A stretch of DNA of 64,000 nucleotides from Rebecca billardiae RCC1528 (GCA_965240325.2 OZ260671.1:31031-95030); one strand, 5' to 3'; shown: positions 19,328 to 28,930, counted from the stretch's first letter. Notes: generated from the letters alone by a model not told the origin. Numbers and translations: made by a program.

Positions 19328-20311
19328 ATGATAAAATCTCAGATAGACTCAACGAGCAGCCTGGCCAAACTTCATATTGAGTCATTAGAATCTCGATGTG
19401 ATGGACCCCGATCACTATACGAAAAATTCACGATATACCCATTAGAAAAAAACCAAGGTATTACCATAGGTAATGCTCTACGACGAGTTTTGCTTTCAGA
19501 TATTGAAGGAGTAGCATTTACAGCTGTACGTTTTAATAATGTAGATCACGCTTTTGCAACAATAGCTGGAGTAAGAGAAGATGTTTTAGATATACTATTA
19601 AATGTAAAACAAATAGTACTGAAAAGCACCGACGAACTCATAGACAATAAAAGCTTAATAGGTAGATTAAGTGTCCAAGGCCCAGAAATTATTACATCAA
19701 ACTTAATAGAATTACCCCCCGGAATCGAAATTGTAGACAAGGAGCAATATATAGCGACTGTATGTGACAACGAGAATTTTGAGATGGAGTTTGTAATACA
19801 AAAAAACAAAGGGTATAAGTTATCGGACGAAATTGAATTGGAAAAAAGTTTCGATGATTTTATAAGCATTGACGCTAGATTTACCCCAATAGTAAAGGTA
19901 AATTTCGAAATTGAAAAAATACTTATAGAAAAAGGTGAAACTAAAGAAAAAATCAATTTTGACGTATATACAAACGGAAGTATCCATCCAGAAGAAGGTT
20001 TAAAACGAAGCACTGGACTTTTAACAACAGTATTTGAATCATTAACGACAAAACCAGTCTCAAAAAATGAAGCAACTGCTGAAGAAGAAGAAAAAGAAGT
20101 AGTTGCTGAAATTTTAATTGAAGAGATACCTATTTCTGTCCGAGCATACAATTGCTTAAAAAGAGCACAAATCAATACAATAAATGATTTAATTAATTAT
20201 TCTAGGGAAGAACTTCTTGAAATAAAAAATTTCGGACGAAAGTCTGTAGATGAGGTTATTTTGGCCCTGGAAAAACGCTTTAATATAAAAATAAGTGACG
20301 AAAAAGAATAG
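19328..20311 (+). CDS. rpoA: RNA polymerase alpha subunit
   Basis: Alpha dimerises to nucleate assembly of the plastid-encoded polymerase. The 327-residue protein has the N-terminal dimer domain (FTIYPLEKNQGITIGNALRRVLL) and a C-terminal domain with the helix-hairpin-helix DNA-binding motif (SVRAYNCLKRAQINTINDLI, LLEIKNFGRKSVDEV). Between them is a short acidic linker (EATAEEEEKEVVAE). A retained C-terminal domain suggests that upstream-element or activator contact is still possible. It is followed by rps9 with no rpl13 between. Confidence 0.97.
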   Translation: MIKSQIDSTSSLAKLHIESLESRCDGPRSLYEKFTIYPLEKNQGITIGNALRRVLLSDIEGVAFTAVRFNNVDHAFATIAGVREDVLDILLNVKQIVLKSTDELIDNKSLIGRLSVQGPEIITSNLIELPPGIEIVDKEQYIATVCDNENFEMEFVIQKNKGYKLSDEIELEKSFDDFISIDARFTPIVKVNFEIEKILIEKGETKEKINFDVYTNGSIHPEEGLKRSTGLLTTVFESLTTKPVSKNEATAEEEEKEVVAEILIEEIPISVRAYNCLKRAQINTINDLINYSREELLEIKNFGRKSVDEVILALEKRFNIKISDEKE

Positions 20312-20333
20312 ATATTTATTATAAAAATTACAC

Positions 20334-20729
20334 ATGAGTACTTTTTTATCTGTAGGGCGAAGAAAAAGTTCTATAGCACAAATACGCCTAGTAAATAATG
20401 GGTCAGGAAAGATATCAGTAAACGGGAAAGTTATTGAAGAATATTTTCAATACATTCCAAACTACTTGGATGCAGCATTACAACCACTAAAGCTTATTGG
20501 TGGGGAAACTAGTTACGATATTGTAATTAAAACAAAAGGTGGAGGCCTTGCTGGTCAATCACAAGCAATTAAGTTAGGTATAGCCCGAGCTTTATGTACC
20601 GTGATACCAGAGAACCAACAATTACTACTTCGATCGTTAAATCTATTAACGCGTGATCCTAGGGTAAAAGAGAGAAGAAAGTATGGTTTAAAAAAGGCAC
20701 GTAAGGCACCTCAGTTCTCAAAGCGTTAA
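20334..20729 (+). CDS. rps9: 30S ribosomal protein S9
   Basis: S9 of the small subunit, 131 residues, whose C-terminal tail reaches the P-site tRNA. It begins with SVGRRKSSIAQIRLVNNGSG. The conserved GGGLAGQSQAIKLGIARAL block and the end DPRVKERRKYGLKKARKAPQ then SKR are intact. In the ancestral cluster rpl13 precedes rps9; here the 22-base gap to rpoA leaves no room for it. Confidence 0.97.
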   Translation: MSTFLSVGRRKSSIAQIRLVNNGSGKISVNGKVIEEYFQYIPNYLDAALQPLKLIGGETSYDIVIKTKGGGLAGQSQAIKLGIARALCTVIPENQQLLLRSLNLLTRDPRVKERRKYGLKKARKAPQFSKR

Positions 20730-20778
20730 TTTTTTATACAATATACAAAGCCATTTTTATTTAACAAGAACACCTAAA

Positions 20779-20994
20779 ATGAAAAAAGATTTACACCCTA
20801 CTTGGTACCCTGATGCAAAGGTATATTGTAACGGTGAAATGATAATAGAGATAGGGTCGACAAAGCCTGAATTAAATGTCGATGTTTGGTCAGGCAACCA
20901 CCCTTTTTACACCGGTTCTCAAAAGATTATTGACACAGAAGGTCGAGTAGAAAAATTTAACCGTAAATATAACTTAAAAAGTACAGACGAATAA
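20779..20994 (+). CDS. rpl31: 50S ribosomal protein L31
   Basis: L31 of the large subunit, 71 residues. It starts MKKDLHPTWYPDAKVYCNG and has SGNHPFYTGSQKIIDTEGRVEKFNRKY, the family end pattern. Only one Cys is present, so it is the non-zinc form as in other plastids. Confidence 0.95.
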   Translation: MKKDLHPTWYPDAKVYCNGEMIIEIGSTKPELNVDVWSGNHPFYTGSQKIIDTEGRVEKFNRKYNLKSTDE

Positions 20995-21010
20995 ATAAAA
21001 GGAATTTTAT

Positions 21011-21385
21011 ATGCCAACAATTCAACAATTGGTAAGAGAAGAACGCCTACTTCAAAAGAAAAAAACAAAATCACCTGCATTAAAAGACTGCCCACAAAGA
21101 CGTGGTGTTTGCACGCGTGTATATACGACGACCCCGAAAAAACCAAACTCAGCGTTGCGTAAAGTAGCCCGTGTACGTTTAACTTCAGGGTTTGAAGTAA
21201 CAGCATACATTCCAGGAATAGGACACAATATTCAAGAGCACTCCGTAGTGCTTGTCCGTGGAGGGCGTGTAAAAGATTTACCTGGTGTAAGATACCACAT
21301 TGTTCGTGGTTCTTTAGATGTTGGTGGAGTAAAAGATAGAATGCAAAGCCGTTCTAAATTTGGTGCTAAGAAACCAAAAGATTAA
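21011..21385 (+). CDS. rps12: 30S ribosomal protein S12
   Basis: S12 sits at the decoding centre. The 124-residue protein is uninterrupted, unlike the trans-spliced land-plant gene. It shows [20 protein letters not shown] then [33 protein letters not shown] and [11 protein letters not shown]. The [10 protein letters not shown] loop is where streptomycin-resistance changes occur in bacteria; it has the wild-type Lys. rps7 and tufA follow, the streptomycin-operon order. Confidence 0.98.
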   Translation: MPTIQQLVREERLLQKKKTKSPALKDCPQRRGVCTRVYTTTPKKPNSALRKVARVRLTSGFEVTAYIPGIGHNIQEHSVVLVRGGRVKDLPGVRYHIVRGSLDVGGVKDRMQSRSKFGAKKPKD

Positions 21386-21412
21386 TTTATTTTTAATTTG
21401 TAAAACTAAAAT

Positions 21413-21883
21413 ATGTCACGACGTTCAAAGTCAACTAAGAGACTAGTTCCTATTGATCCGATATACAATAGCAGACTAGTAACTATGTTAATCGTTCGAG
21501 TTTTAAAAGAAGGGAAAAAATCACTGGCGCAGCGTATTGTTTATAAGGCACTGGAGCATATCGCAACAGCTACAAATGCAAACCCTCTATTAGTTCTTGA
21601 GAAAGCTGTGAGAAATGTAGCACCAGTAGTAGAAGTAAAAGCACGCCGTGTTGGTGGATCGACTTATCAGGTACCTGTCGAAATAAACCTATTGAGAGGT
21701 ATAAACTTAGCAGTAAGTTGGATTATTAAAAGTGCTCGTGAGCGATCAGGTAAAGATATGATAAGAAAATTAGCAAACGAGTTAATTGATGCATCAAACC
21801 AAGCAGGAAACGCTGTTAAGAAGCGTGAACAAACACATCGTATGGCTGAAGCAAATAAGGCTTTCTCACACTACAAATACTAA
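21413..21883 (+). CDS. rps7: 30S ribosomal protein S7
   Basis: S7 initiates assembly of the small-subunit head. The 156-residue protein starts [20 protein letters not shown] and carries [23 protein letters not shown] and the C-terminal [21 protein letters not shown]. It stands between rps12 and tufA. Confidence 0.98.
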   Translation: MSRRSKSTKRLVPIDPIYNSRLVTMLIVRVLKEGKKSLAQRIVYKALEHIATATNANPLLVLEKAVRNVAPVVEVKARRVGGSTYQVPVEINLLRGINLAVSWIIKSARERSGKDMIRKLANELIDASNQAGNAVKKREQTHRMAEANKAFSHYKY

Positions 21884-21953
21884 ACTTAAAAAATTATCAA
21901 ACCGCTAAAAGTAAAAAAAACAAAACATAAAAAATAAGGAAGGGAAAAAAAAA

Positions 21954-23183
21954 ATGGCACGTGAAAAATTTGAGCGTACGAAACCACACGTAAACATTGG
22001 TACTATTGGTCACGTAGACCATGGTAAGACTACATTAACAGCAGCAATTTCAGCAACTTTAGCAATTAACTCAAGTAAAGAGGCTAAACGTTTTGATGAA
22101 ATTGACTCAGCACCAGAAGAGCGTGCTCGCGGAATTACAATTAACACATCTCACATTGAGTACGAAACAGAAACTCGTCACTATGCCCACGTGGACTGTC
22201 CAGGACACGCGGATTACGTAAAAAATATGATTACAGGTGCTGCACAAATGGATGGAGCAATTCTTGTAATCTCAGCGGCGGATGGTCCAATGCCACAAAC
22301 CCGTGAGCACATCCTACTAGCAAAACAAGTTGGTGTACCAAACCTAGTAGTTTTCTTAAATAAAGCAGACCAAGTAGATGACGAAGAACTACTAGAACTA
22401 GTAGAACTAGAAGCACGTGAACTACTTTCAAACTATGATTTCCCTGGTGATGATCTACCATTTGTCTCTGGATCAGCTTTCTTAGCTTTAGAAGCGTTAA
22501 AAGAAAGTGGACCTATTGAGCGTGGTAAAAACGAGTGGGTAGACAAGATCTTCGCCCTTATGGATGCTGTAGATGACTACATCCCTGAGCCAGAGCGTGA
22601 CGTAGATAAAACATTCTTAATGGCAGTAGAGGACGTGTTCTCGATTACAGGGCGTGGTACTGTAGCAACAGGTCGTATTGAAAGGGGTATTGTTAAAGTA
22701 GGAGATACAATCGAAATTGTAGGAATTACAGATACAACTAGTACAACAGTTACGGGCGTTGAAATGTTCCAAAAAACTCTAGAAGAAGGAATGGCTGGAG
22801 ATAACGTAGGTATTCTACTGCGTGGTGTACAAAAAGACCAAATCCAACGTGGTATGGTACTTTCAAAGCCAGGTTCAATCACACCTCACACGAAGTTTGA
22901 AGCTGAAGTTTATGTACTTAAAAAAGAAGAAGGCGGACGTCACACACCATTCTTCTCGGGCTACCGACCTCAATTCTATGTTCGTACTACAGACGTTACA
23001 GGAACAATTGAAAAGTTCGAAGGCGATGATGGAAGCGAAGCAGAAATGGTAATGCCAGGTGACCGTATTAAAATGATTGCTCAGCTAATCAACCCAATCG
23101 CTATTGAGCAAGGAATGCGATTCGCTATCCGTGAAGGAGGTCGTACTGTAGGTGCAGGTGTTGTAGCAAAAATTATTGAATAA
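21954..23183 (+). CDS. tufA: Elongation factor Tu
   Basis: EF-Tu is the GTPase that brings aminoacyl-tRNA to the ribosome. The 409-residue protein has the G1 motif GHVDHGKT near residue 19-26, the effector Thr in [14 protein letters not shown]3 DCPGH and G4 NKAD. Domains 2 and 3 follow with [12 protein letters not shown] and the C-terminal [17 protein letters not shown] purine-rich AAGGAAGGG tract precedes the ATG. rps10 follows after 5 bases. fusA is absent from the usual place between rps7 and tufA, as in other plastids. Confidence 0.99.
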   Translation: MAREKFERTKPHVNIGTIGHVDHGKTTLTAAISATLAINSSKEAKRFDEIDSAPEERARGITINTSHIEYETETRHYAHVDCPGHADYVKNMITGAAQMDGAILVISAADGPMPQTREHILLAKQVGVPNLVVFLNKADQVDDEELLELVELEARELLSNYDFPGDDLPFVSGSAFLALEALKESGPIERGKNEWVDKIFALMDAVDDYIPEPERDVDKTFLMAVEDVFSITGRGTVATGRIERGIVKVGDTIEIVGITDTTSTTVTGVEMFQKTLEEGMAGDNVGILLRGVQKDQIQRGMVLSKPGSITPHTKFEAEVYVLKKEEGGRHTPFFSGYRPQFYVRTTDVTGTIEKFEGDDGSEAEMVMPGDRIKMIAQLINPIAIEQGMRFAIREGGRTVGAGVVAKIIE

Positions 23184-23188
23184 AAAAA

Positions 23189-23491
23189 ATGAAAATACGT
23201 TTACAAATAAAAGCATACGATTACAAATTGCTAACACAAGTATGTGAAAAGATTTGTTCAATTGTTCAATTAACAAATGCGACATTAAAGGGCCCAGTAC
23301 CTTTACCAACGAGAAGAAGAATATATTGTGTTTTACGTTCTCCTCACGTGAATAAAGATGCAAGGGAGCATTTCGAGATACGTACTTATAAGCGTCTAAT
23401 CGATATCCAGAATTCATCTTTACAGACAATTGATAGTTTAAAACAACTGAACTTACCGGCAGGTATAGACTTATGTGTAAACTTTATTTAG
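23189..23491 (+). CDS. rps10: 30S ribosomal protein S10
   Basis: S10 of the small-subunit head, 100 residues. Diagnostic parts are KIRLQIKAYDYKLLTQVCEKI, GPVPLPTRRRIYCVLRSPHVN and EHFEIRTYKRLIDIQNS. The start follows the tufA stop by 5 bases, so the two are translationally linked. Confidence 0.97.
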   Translation: MKIRLQIKAYDYKLLTQVCEKICSIVQLTNATLKGPVPLPTRRRIYCVLRSPHVNKDAREHFEIRTYKRLIDIQNSSLQTIDSLKQLNLPAGIDLCVNFI

Positions 23492-23512
23492 AAAAATTAA
23501 TAGAGTCTAAAA

Positions 23513-23863
23513 ATGAGTAAAGAGATAAAGCTGGTTGAAGATAAATACTTAACCAAAAACAGTAAACTAAAATGTCCGGAGATAGGAGATATTCTTCGAG
23601 TATCTGTACAAATACGTGAAGGGCAAAAAGAACGTATCCAAAAAGTACAAGGGGTAGTAATTGCAACAAATAACGGAGGAATCCGAAAAACTTTTACACT
23701 CCGTAGCTTTCTACAAACAGGTGGGATAGAGCGTATTTATGCTCTAAATTCACCTAGTTTAAAAGAGATTGAAACTATAAAACAATCAAAGGTAAGACGT
23801 TCAAAATTATACTATCTTCGTGATAGATCAGGTAAATCAACGCGATTACCGAGCCGTATTTAA
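23513..23863 (+). CDS. rpl19: 50S ribosomal protein L19
   Basis: L19 of the large subunit, 116 residues. The family pattern is seen in IGDILRVSVQIREGQKERIQ, then GVVIATNNGGIRKTFTLR and the C-terminal RRSKLYYLRDRSGKSTRL. It is the last gene of the long + strand ribosomal run and is followed at once by a strong terminator. Confidence 0.97.
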   Translation: MSKEIKLVEDKYLTKNSKLKCPEIGDILRVSVQIREGQKERIQKVQGVVIATNNGGIRKTFTLRSFLQTGGIERIYALNSPSLKEIETIKQSKVRRSKLYYLRDRSGKSTRLPSRI

Positions 23864-23873
23864 AACACGGACG

Positions 23874-23907
23874 AATGAATGGGATATTCTATCCCATTCA
23901 TTTTTTA
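23874..23907 (+). terminator. Terminator after rpl19
   Basis: AATGAATGGGAT (23874-23885) pairs perfectly with ATCCCATTCATT (23891-23902), loop of 5, followed by T's. It ends the rps6-to-rpl19 transcription unit. Confidence 0.9.
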
Positions 23908-23934
23908 GAAATAATATGCTATTATCATTGATAT

Positions 23935-24019
23935 GCATCTGTAGCTAAGTGGCCGAAGGCATCGGACTCATAATCCGCTTCTCAACGAGACATCGCTGGT
24001 TCAAATCCAGCCGGATGCA
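23935..24019 (+). tRNA. trnI(CAU): CAU tRNA, probably tRNA-Ile (CAU), with a long variable arm
   Basis: An 85-base tRNA: acceptor GCATCTG with CGGATGC, discriminator A, class II-looking D-arm (GTGGCCGAAGGC), anticodon loop CTCATAA (anticodon CAU), T-loop TTCAAAT. The GCATC...GATGC acceptor resembles plastid tRNA-Ile(CAU), whose C34 is changed to lysidine. However, the 16-base variable region (TTCTCAACGAGACATC, a 4-bp stem with 3-base loop) is of class II size, unlike the 4-5 bases expected for Ile or Met. The lowest anticodon-stem pair is a T-C mismatch. The initiator is a separate gene at 32183. It could instead be elongator Met or, less likely, a Leu- or Ser-type tRNA with a changed anticodon. 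Confidence 0.75.
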
Positions 24020-24024
24020 GTTTT

Positions 24025-24055
24025 AGGAGAATGAATGTTTAGCATTTATTCTCCT
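24025..24055. terminator. Hairpin between trnI(CAU) and rpoZ/ycf61
   Basis: AGGAGAATGAATG (24025-24037) pairs with CATTTATTCTCCT (24043-24055) with one wobble. It lies between convergent genes and its right arm covers the last codons of ycf61. Confidence 0.65.
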
Positions 24056-24243
24056 TGATTAAAACTCTCTTCAAAAATATCATTCACAGATTGAACAATA
24101 ATATTTTCTTTTGAAGAAGTAGATGAAAGATCTTCAATGCTTTTTTTACGTTTCGCTAAAAAAGCTATTTGTAACGTAACAACATATCGATTTTCCGATT
24201 GATCAAGTAGATATTCTACTTTTTCAAGTAAAGGATTAGACAT
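24046..24243 (-). CDS. ycf61: RNA polymerase omega-like subunit (Ycf61)
   Basis: A 65-residue protein that I read as the plastid omega subunit (RpoZ/Ycf61). The N-terminal half, with SENRYVVTLQIAFLAKRKKS, matches the omega pattern of a helix with N-R-Y/F and A-K-R (the segment that latches onto beta'). The rest is a Ser- and Glu-rich tail. It is short and weakly conserved, so the call rests on one segment. It is the last gene of a - strand group after ycf4, which ends only 17 bases before its start. Confidence 0.7.
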   Translation of the reverse strand: MSNPLLEKVEYLLDQSENRYVVTLQIAFLAKRKKSIEDLSSTSSKENIIVQSVNDIFEESFNQGE

Positions 24244-24260
24244 AAGAAGTTACCGCGGCA

Positions 24261-24824
24261 CTACATACCGTCTAAATAAACATTCAAAAATTTAGCAAGG
24301 TTTGCAGCTCTTTCTTCAATTTCTTTAATTGTAGGGTTTGGAGCTAATTCAGTTAATGGAATTTCACGTTTGTCCTTTAAACAAAGAAAGATTGAAGGTA
24401 TTGAATTAAAAGATTCTGTAGATTTCAATCTAATAGATTCAACCTCAGTAATTGGATAGACAAGTTTTATCTCTCTATTACGACCAATAAAACCTTTACG
24501 AAAAATTGTGATAGTACCTTTTTGCCTATCATACGAATTTGACCCGCTGCCAACGTCTAAAAAGATAGTAAGCCAGATGAATAGACTAACTGTTATACCT
24601 AACGTACCATAAAAGAGTAGTGTAATACCCTGTGGCAGAAAAAATAGCCCAGTTAAGTCAGAGAAAGGGATGAAGTTGATTTTAAAATAGCTTGACAAAC
24701 CTGCTAAAAAAAATGCGAGCCCTCCGCTAAGTAAAACTGTAGCAAAGAGAAAATTACTAATACGGCGCGAGCCTAGTATGTATTCATACTTTACAGCATC
24801 TTCAGCATTTAAACTGTCAGACAT
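24261..24824 (-). CDS. ycf4: Photosystem I assembly protein Ycf4
   Basis: Ycf4 is a thylakoid membrane factor for photosystem I assembly. The 187-residue protein has the family N-terminus (YEYILGSRRISNFLFATVLL), two membrane spans around residues 20-90 containing FFLPQGITLLFYGTLG, and a stromal domain with FRKGFIGRNREIKLVYP and DKREIPLTELAPNPTIKEIE then RAANLAKFLNV. It ends with TAG. Confidence 0.97.
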   Translation of the reverse strand: MSDSLNAEDAVKYEYILGSRRISNFLFATVLLSGGLAFFLAGLSSYFKINFIPFSDLTGLFFLPQGITLLFYGTLGITVSLFIWLTIFLDVGSGSNSYDRQKGTITIFRKGFIGRNREIKLVYPITEVESIRLKSTESFNSIPSIFLCLKDKREIPLTELAPNPTIKEIEERAANLAKFLNVYLDGM

Positions 24825-24869
24825 TTATAAATTTCTAATTTAATATAATTTAACTAAGTAATAAACTTA

Positions 24870-24965
24870 TTAGATAAGTTTAATACTTCTAAGGGCATAG
24901 TAAATACCTGTAACGATGATAGCAAGACCTGTTAATAAGAAAAGATATGTAATAAAAGTACTCAT
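24870..24965 (-). CDS. petL: Cytochrome b6f subunit VI (PetL)
   Basis: A 31-residue single-span protein beginning MSTFITYLFLLTGLAIIVTG and ending YYALRSIKLI. The pattern of an N-terminal helix ending in G-L/I-x-x-x-L-R-x-I/V-K-L-I is that of PetL in red-lineage plastids, a small peripheral subunit of the cytochrome b6f complex. It lies in a cluster of small membrane-protein genes between ycf4 and psaM. Confidence 0.85.
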   Translation of the reverse strand: MSTFITYLFLLTGLAIIVTGIYYALRSIKLI

Positions 24966-25052
24966 AGTTAAATTCTTTAAGTTTATAATAGACTGAGACC
25001 TATATTCAGTGTAAGGCCTCAGTATTTAAAAATCGGGCTGGTGGGCTCTATA

Positions 25053-25145
25053 TTACGAATAGAGAGCTCGTCCGAGGCGTATCGCTAGGATCATCCCAAC
25101 TAATGCGATACCTAAAGCGATAAAAATTTGGCTTTCTGTAATCAT
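25053..25145 (-). CDS. psaM: Photosystem I subunit XII (PsaM)
   Basis: A 30-residue single-span subunit starting MITESQIFIALGIALVGMIL and ending AIRLGRALYS. This fits PsaM (M-I-x-x-x-Q-I/V-x-x-A-L-x-x-A-L, then L-A-x-R-L-G-x-x-L-Y). A GAGGAAGG-like Shine-Dalgarno sequence precedes the ATG. Confidence 0.92.
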   Translation of the reverse strand: MITESQIFIALGIALVGMILAIRLGRALYS

Positions 25146-25223
25146 ACCTTCCTCTAAATCAAGTATTTAAAAATAAGAAGATTTTCTCTTTATTATAAGT
25201 TTAGTGCTACGTGTAAAGGTTGT

Positions 25224-25364
25224 TTATCTAAACCCAACTGCAGCTTGCCATACGAACGCTAATGCAAGAAATAGAACAGGGATTACCGGTAAAACGTCAA
25301 CAATAGGCTTAAATACAGCATAAGCTTCAGGTAATCGAGCAATTAATAATAAACTATTTTCCAT
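25224..25364 (-). CDS. psbK: Photosystem II protein K
   Basis: A 46-residue precursor starting [20 protein letters not shown]. The mature part begins at [20 protein letters not shown], and the single span ends [10 protein letters not shown], the invariant PsbK end. Ten or so N-terminal residues are a removable presequence. It heads the psbK-psaM-petL-ycf4-ycf61 - strand group and is divergent from psbZ. Confidence 0.97.
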   Translation of the reverse strand: MENSLLLIARLPEAYAVFKPIVDVLPVIPVLFLALAFVWQAAVGFR

Positions 25365-25556
25365 AATTGATTGTTAATCCTTTATACAACAAACTGTATT
25401 TAAGTATATAACAAAAATAGTGATATTTACTAAATCGTTTGGTAATAATTTATGTTTCAATTGATCTATTGTGTTTAATTATTTAATTTTAAAATATGCT
25501 ATAATTCGTTATAACAATCCATAGAATATAATTTTGAACATATTAAGCCTTTAAAT

Positions 25557-25742
25557 ATGATTGCCGCTATACAATTATCAACAAGCATATTAATTTTAGT
25601 TTCATTTGTTTTAGTTGTTGGAGTTCCTGTTGTACTTGCAACACCTGGCCAATGGGAAACTTCAAAAGGTACTGTTTTTCAAGGTACTGCTTTATGGGCT
25701 TTACTAGTTATACTTACAAGTTTTCTAAATTCACAAGCATAA
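25557..25742 (+). CDS. psbZ: Photosystem II protein Z (Ycf9)
   Basis: A 61-residue thylakoid protein with two spans that stabilises the photosystem II-antenna contact. The loop PVVLATPGQWETSKGTVFQG between the spans is the family signature. Its + strand spacer with psbK (192 bases) contains a TATAAT at 25500-25505 but no clear -35 box. Confidence 0.97.
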   Translation: MIAAIQLSTSILILVSFVLVVGVPVVLATPGQWETSKGTVFQGTALWALLVILTSFLNSQA

Positions 25743-25845
25743 AAAGCACATTTTTTAAGTGAGGAGTAAAGAAAATTCTCACTTAAAGAAAAAATCTTTA
25801 TTTATTTTATTTTTTATGTTAATATATTAATTAAATAAAACCAAT

Positions 25846-25919
25846 GGGTTTGTAGTTCAATTGGTTAGAGCACCGCCCTGTCACGGCGGAAGTTGCGGGT
25901 TCGAGTCCCGTCAGACCCG
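25846..25919 (+). tRNA. trnD(GUC): tRNA-Asp (GUC)
   Basis: A 74-base cloverleaf: acceptor GGGTTTG with CAGACCC, anticodon loop CTGTCAC (anticodon GUC), T-loop TTCGAGT, discriminator G. Confidence 0.97.
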
Positions 25920-25953
25920 TATAAGTATTAAAATAAAGATAAAAAAGAAATAA

Positions 25954-26337
25954 ATGATAAATATAAACTTCGGTTCTAATTTTATTCTTGGTTGTTTTGT
26001 GAGTGTAATAGGTATTGCATTATATTCAGTAAGATTCTTAAACCCTAAAGTATCGGAAGAAAAGGATATATTTTTCTCAACACTTTTTTTGTTATACAGT
26101 GGAATTATTATAATTCATGGCTGGAGGCTAGATCCTATCTTATTTTTTTCGCAGATATTAATAGTTTTCTTATCAATAAGTTTTTTTAGTGAGAACCTGA
26201 GCCTACGCATTCAATTATTAAAACAAAAGAAAAGAAAGGTTATTAAAGCTCAGTATAAGAAAAAGCCAGTACCAATTTATGATTATAGCGAAGAAGACGA
26301 AGACGACCCAAACGACATTTTTAAGATCTTTAGTTAA
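25954..26337 (+). CDS. ycf66: Ycf66 family membrane protein
   Basis: A 127-residue protein of the Ycf66 family, whose function is unknown. Three hydrophobic segments (about residues 8-27, 40-55 and 65-80) hold the family signatures: GIALYSVRFLNPKVSEEKDIFF and, after a short gap, IIHGWRLDPILFFSQ. A basic stretch (KQKKRKVIKAQYKKK) and an acidic end (YSEEDEDDPNDIF) follow. It lies between trnD and clpC. The N-terminal half is convincing; the charged tail is specific to this lineage. Confidence 0.88.
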   Translation: MININFGSNFILGCFVSVIGIALYSVRFLNPKVSEEKDIFFSTLFLLYSGIIIIHGWRLDPILFFSQILIVFLSISFFSENLSLRIQLLKQKKRKVIKAQYKKKPVPIYDYSEEDEDDPNDIFKIFS

Positions 26338-26446
26338 GCTTAAAAATGAGAATTACCCTTTGCTTAAGGAATTAATCAGTCATAATAAAATTATGATAAA
26401 ATACTCTCATCAAAGAAAAATCTAGAAGAAAGTGAGTATTTAATCT

Positions 26447-28927
26447 ATGTTTGAAAGATTCACAGAAAAAGCGATTAAAGTTATTATGCTAGCGCAAGAG
26501 GAATCACGCAGGCTGGGCCATAACTTTGTCGGTACTGAACAAATTTTATTAGGCTTAATTGGTGAAGGGACCGGTTTAGCTTTTAAAGTTCTAAACTCAA
26601 TGGGCGTTACTTTAAAAGATGCCCGCGTAGAAGTTGAAAAAATAATTGGCCGAGGCACGGGTTTTGTTGCTGTTGAAATACCTTTCACACCACGCGCAAA
26701 ACGTGTATTAGAGCTTTCATTAGAGGAAGCACGCCAACTAGGTCACAACTACATTGGAACAGAGCACTTATTGCTAGGTTTAATCCGAGAAAATGAAGGT
26801 GTTGCTGCAAGAGTTTTAGAAAACCTAGGGGTGGTTTTTTTATCAAAACTACGAACACAAGTTATTCGTTCATTAGGTGAAGCTGCTGAAGTTTCCGTTG
26901 GAAGCAGTCAAAGTCGAAGTAAAACACCTACTTTAGAAGAGTTTGGTAGTAACCTAACAGAAAAAGCTGAAGAAGGTAAGCTAGACCCAGTAGTTGGCCG
27001 TGAAAAAGAAATTGAGCGTGTAATTCAAATTTTAGGCAGAAGAACAAAAAACAATCCCATCCTTATCGGTGAACCTGGTGTTGGAAAAACGTCTATTGCA
27101 GAAGGTTTAGCACAAAGAATTATTGCAAGAGACGTACCAGATATTCTTGAAGATAAACGCGTTGTTACCTTAGATATAGGTTTACTTGTTGCTGGTACTA
27201 AATACCGCGGTGAGTTTGAGGAACGCTTAAAGAAAATTATGGAGGAAATTCGTTCAAATAGTAATGTAATATTAGTAATTGACGAAGTACATACATTAAT
27301 CGGAGCAGGTGCTGCAGAAGGTGCAATCGACGCAGCAAATATTTTAAAGCCTGCACTAGCTCGAGGCGAACTACAATGTATCGGAGCAACAACTTTAGAA
27401 GAATATCGCAAGCACATTGAAAAAGACGCTGCACTTGAGCGACGTTTTCAACCAGTAATGGTAGGTGAGCCTAGCGTAGACGAAACAATTGAAATCTTAT
27501 TCGGATTACGTGAGCGCTATGAAAAGCACCACAAGCTAAAAATCGAAGACGATGCTGTTCGTGCAGCTGCGAAACTAGGTGATCAGTATATTGCTGACAG
27601 ATTTTTACCAGATAAGGCGATCGACTTAATAGATGAAGCAGGGTCTAGAGTACGATTATTAAATTCCCAACTACCCCCAGCTGCCAAAGAATTAGACAAA
27701 GAATTACGCGACATTCTTAAAGAAAAAGATGAGACTGTAAGAAACCAAGATTTCGAAAAAGCTGGCCAACTTCGTGACCGCGAAATGGAAATTAAAGCAC
27801 AAATAAGTTTAATTGCCCAGAATAAAGACGAAGGCGAGCAAACTGTGACAAACCGAGATGATATAAAAGTAACTGAAGAAGATATTGCTGAAATTGTAGC
27901 ATCTTGGACAGGGATTCCAGTAAATAAGCTAACTAAGAGTGAATCAGAAAAGCTTATGAACATGGAAGAAACATTACACAGCCGAATCATTGGTCAAGAC
28001 GAGGCTGTAGTTGCTGTTTCACGTGCTATTAGACGAGCTCGAGTAGGTTTAAAGAGCCCGAATCGACCTATCGCAAGTTTTATTTTCTCAGGCCCAACAG
28101 GTGTTGGTAAGACTGAGTTAACAAAAGCTCTAGCTTCATATTTCTTTGGATCTGTAGAAGCTATGGTACGATTAGATATGTCTGAGTATATGGAGCGTCA
28201 TACAGTTTCAAAGCTTATTGGTTCACCACCTGGTTATGTAGGATACAGTGAAGGGGGGCAATTAACAGAAGCTGTGCGAAGAAGACCATACAGTGTTGTA
28301 CTTTTTGACGAGATCGAGAAGGCACACCCAGATGTATTTAACTTACTACTACAAATCTTTGAAGATGGTCGATTAACAGATTCGAAAGGTCGAACAATCG
28401 ATTTCAAAAACACATTACTTATCCTAACATCAAACATTGGTTCAAAAGTAATTGAAAAAGGTGGTGGTGGTTTAGGTTTTGAGTTTTCTGAAGACCAAAC
28501 AGAATCTCACTACAACCGTATTAAATTACTAGTAAATGAAGAATTAAAGCAATACTTTAGACCTGAGTTCTTAAACCGTTTAGATGAGATTATAGTATTC
28601 CGACAACTAACGAAGGATGAAGTAGGCCAAATTGCAGAAATTATGCTACGTGAAGTTTTTGACCGAATAGCGAAAAAAGGTATACATTTAGAAGTTACTG
28701 AAAAGTTTAAGTCAAGACTTATAGATGAAGGATTTAATCCTAGTTACGGAGCTCGACCATTACGTCGTGCTGTCCAGCGAATGCTAGAAGATAGCTTAGC
28801 AGAAGAAGTATTATCATCACGCGTAGGTGAAGGTGACACAATAGTAATTGATGCAGATGAAAATGGAAAAGCATTAATTCTAAAGAGTGGCACACAAAAT
28901 GAAAATGTAAACGAACTTGTTACATAA
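26447..28927 (+). CDS. clpC: Clp protease ATPase subunit ClpC
   Basis: ClpC is the Hsp100 unfoldase that feeds the stromal Clp protease. The 826-residue protein is full length. It has two N-terminal repeats ([40 protein letters not shown]), a first AAA+ domain with Walker A GEPGVGKT at about 209, a UVR-type middle segment ([16 protein letters not shown]) and a second AAA+ domain with GPTGVGKTE at about 549. A ClpP-binding loop [13 protein letters not shown] follows. It is monocistronic, between ycf66 and the petD terminator. Confidence 0.98.
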   Translation: MFERFTEKAIKVIMLAQEESRRLGHNFVGTEQILLGLIGEGTGLAFKVLNSMGVTLKDARVEVEKIIGRGTGFVAVEIPFTPRAKRVLELSLEEARQLGHNYIGTEHLLLGLIRENEGVAARVLENLGVVFLSKLRTQVIRSLGEAAEVSVGSSQSRSKTPTLEEFGSNLTEKAEEGKLDPVVGREKEIERVIQILGRRTKNNPILIGEPGVGKTSIAEGLAQRIIARDVPDILEDKRVVTLDIGLLVAGTKYRGEFEERLKKIMEEIRSNSNVILVIDEVHTLIGAGAAEGAIDAANILKPALARGELQCIGATTLEEYRKHIEKDAALERRFQPVMVGEPSVDETIEILFGLRERYEKHHKLKIEDDAVRAAAKLGDQYIADRFLPDKAIDLIDEAGSRVRLLNSQLPPAAKELDKELRDILKEKDETVRNQDFEKAGQLRDREMEIKAQISLIAQNKDEGEQTVTNRDDIKVTEEDIAEIVASWTGIPVNKLTKSESEKLMNMEETLHSRIIGQDEAVVAVSRAIRRARVGLKSPNRPIASFIFSGPTGVGKTELTKALASYFFGSVEAMVRLDMSEYMERHTVSKLIGSPPGYVGYSEGGQLTEAVRRRPYSVVLFDEIEKAHPDVFNLLLQIFEDGRLTDSKGRTIDFKNTLLILTSNIGSKVIEKGGGGLGFEFSEDQTESHYNRIKLLVNEELKQYFRPEFLNRLDEIIVFRQLTKDEVGQIAEIMLREVFDRIAKKGIHLEVTEKFKSRLIDEGFNPSYGARPLRRAVQRMLEDSLAEEVLSSRVGEGDTIVIDADENGKALILKSGTQNENVNELVT

Positions 28928-28930
28928 AAA

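Noticed and set aside
19546-20175. 209-codon open frame on the - strand
   Set aside because: Antisense to rpoA; low-complexity Ser/Ile/Phe composition typical of a shadow frame.
27025-27990. Open frames antisense to clpC
   Set aside because: Shadows of the clpC coding sequence.
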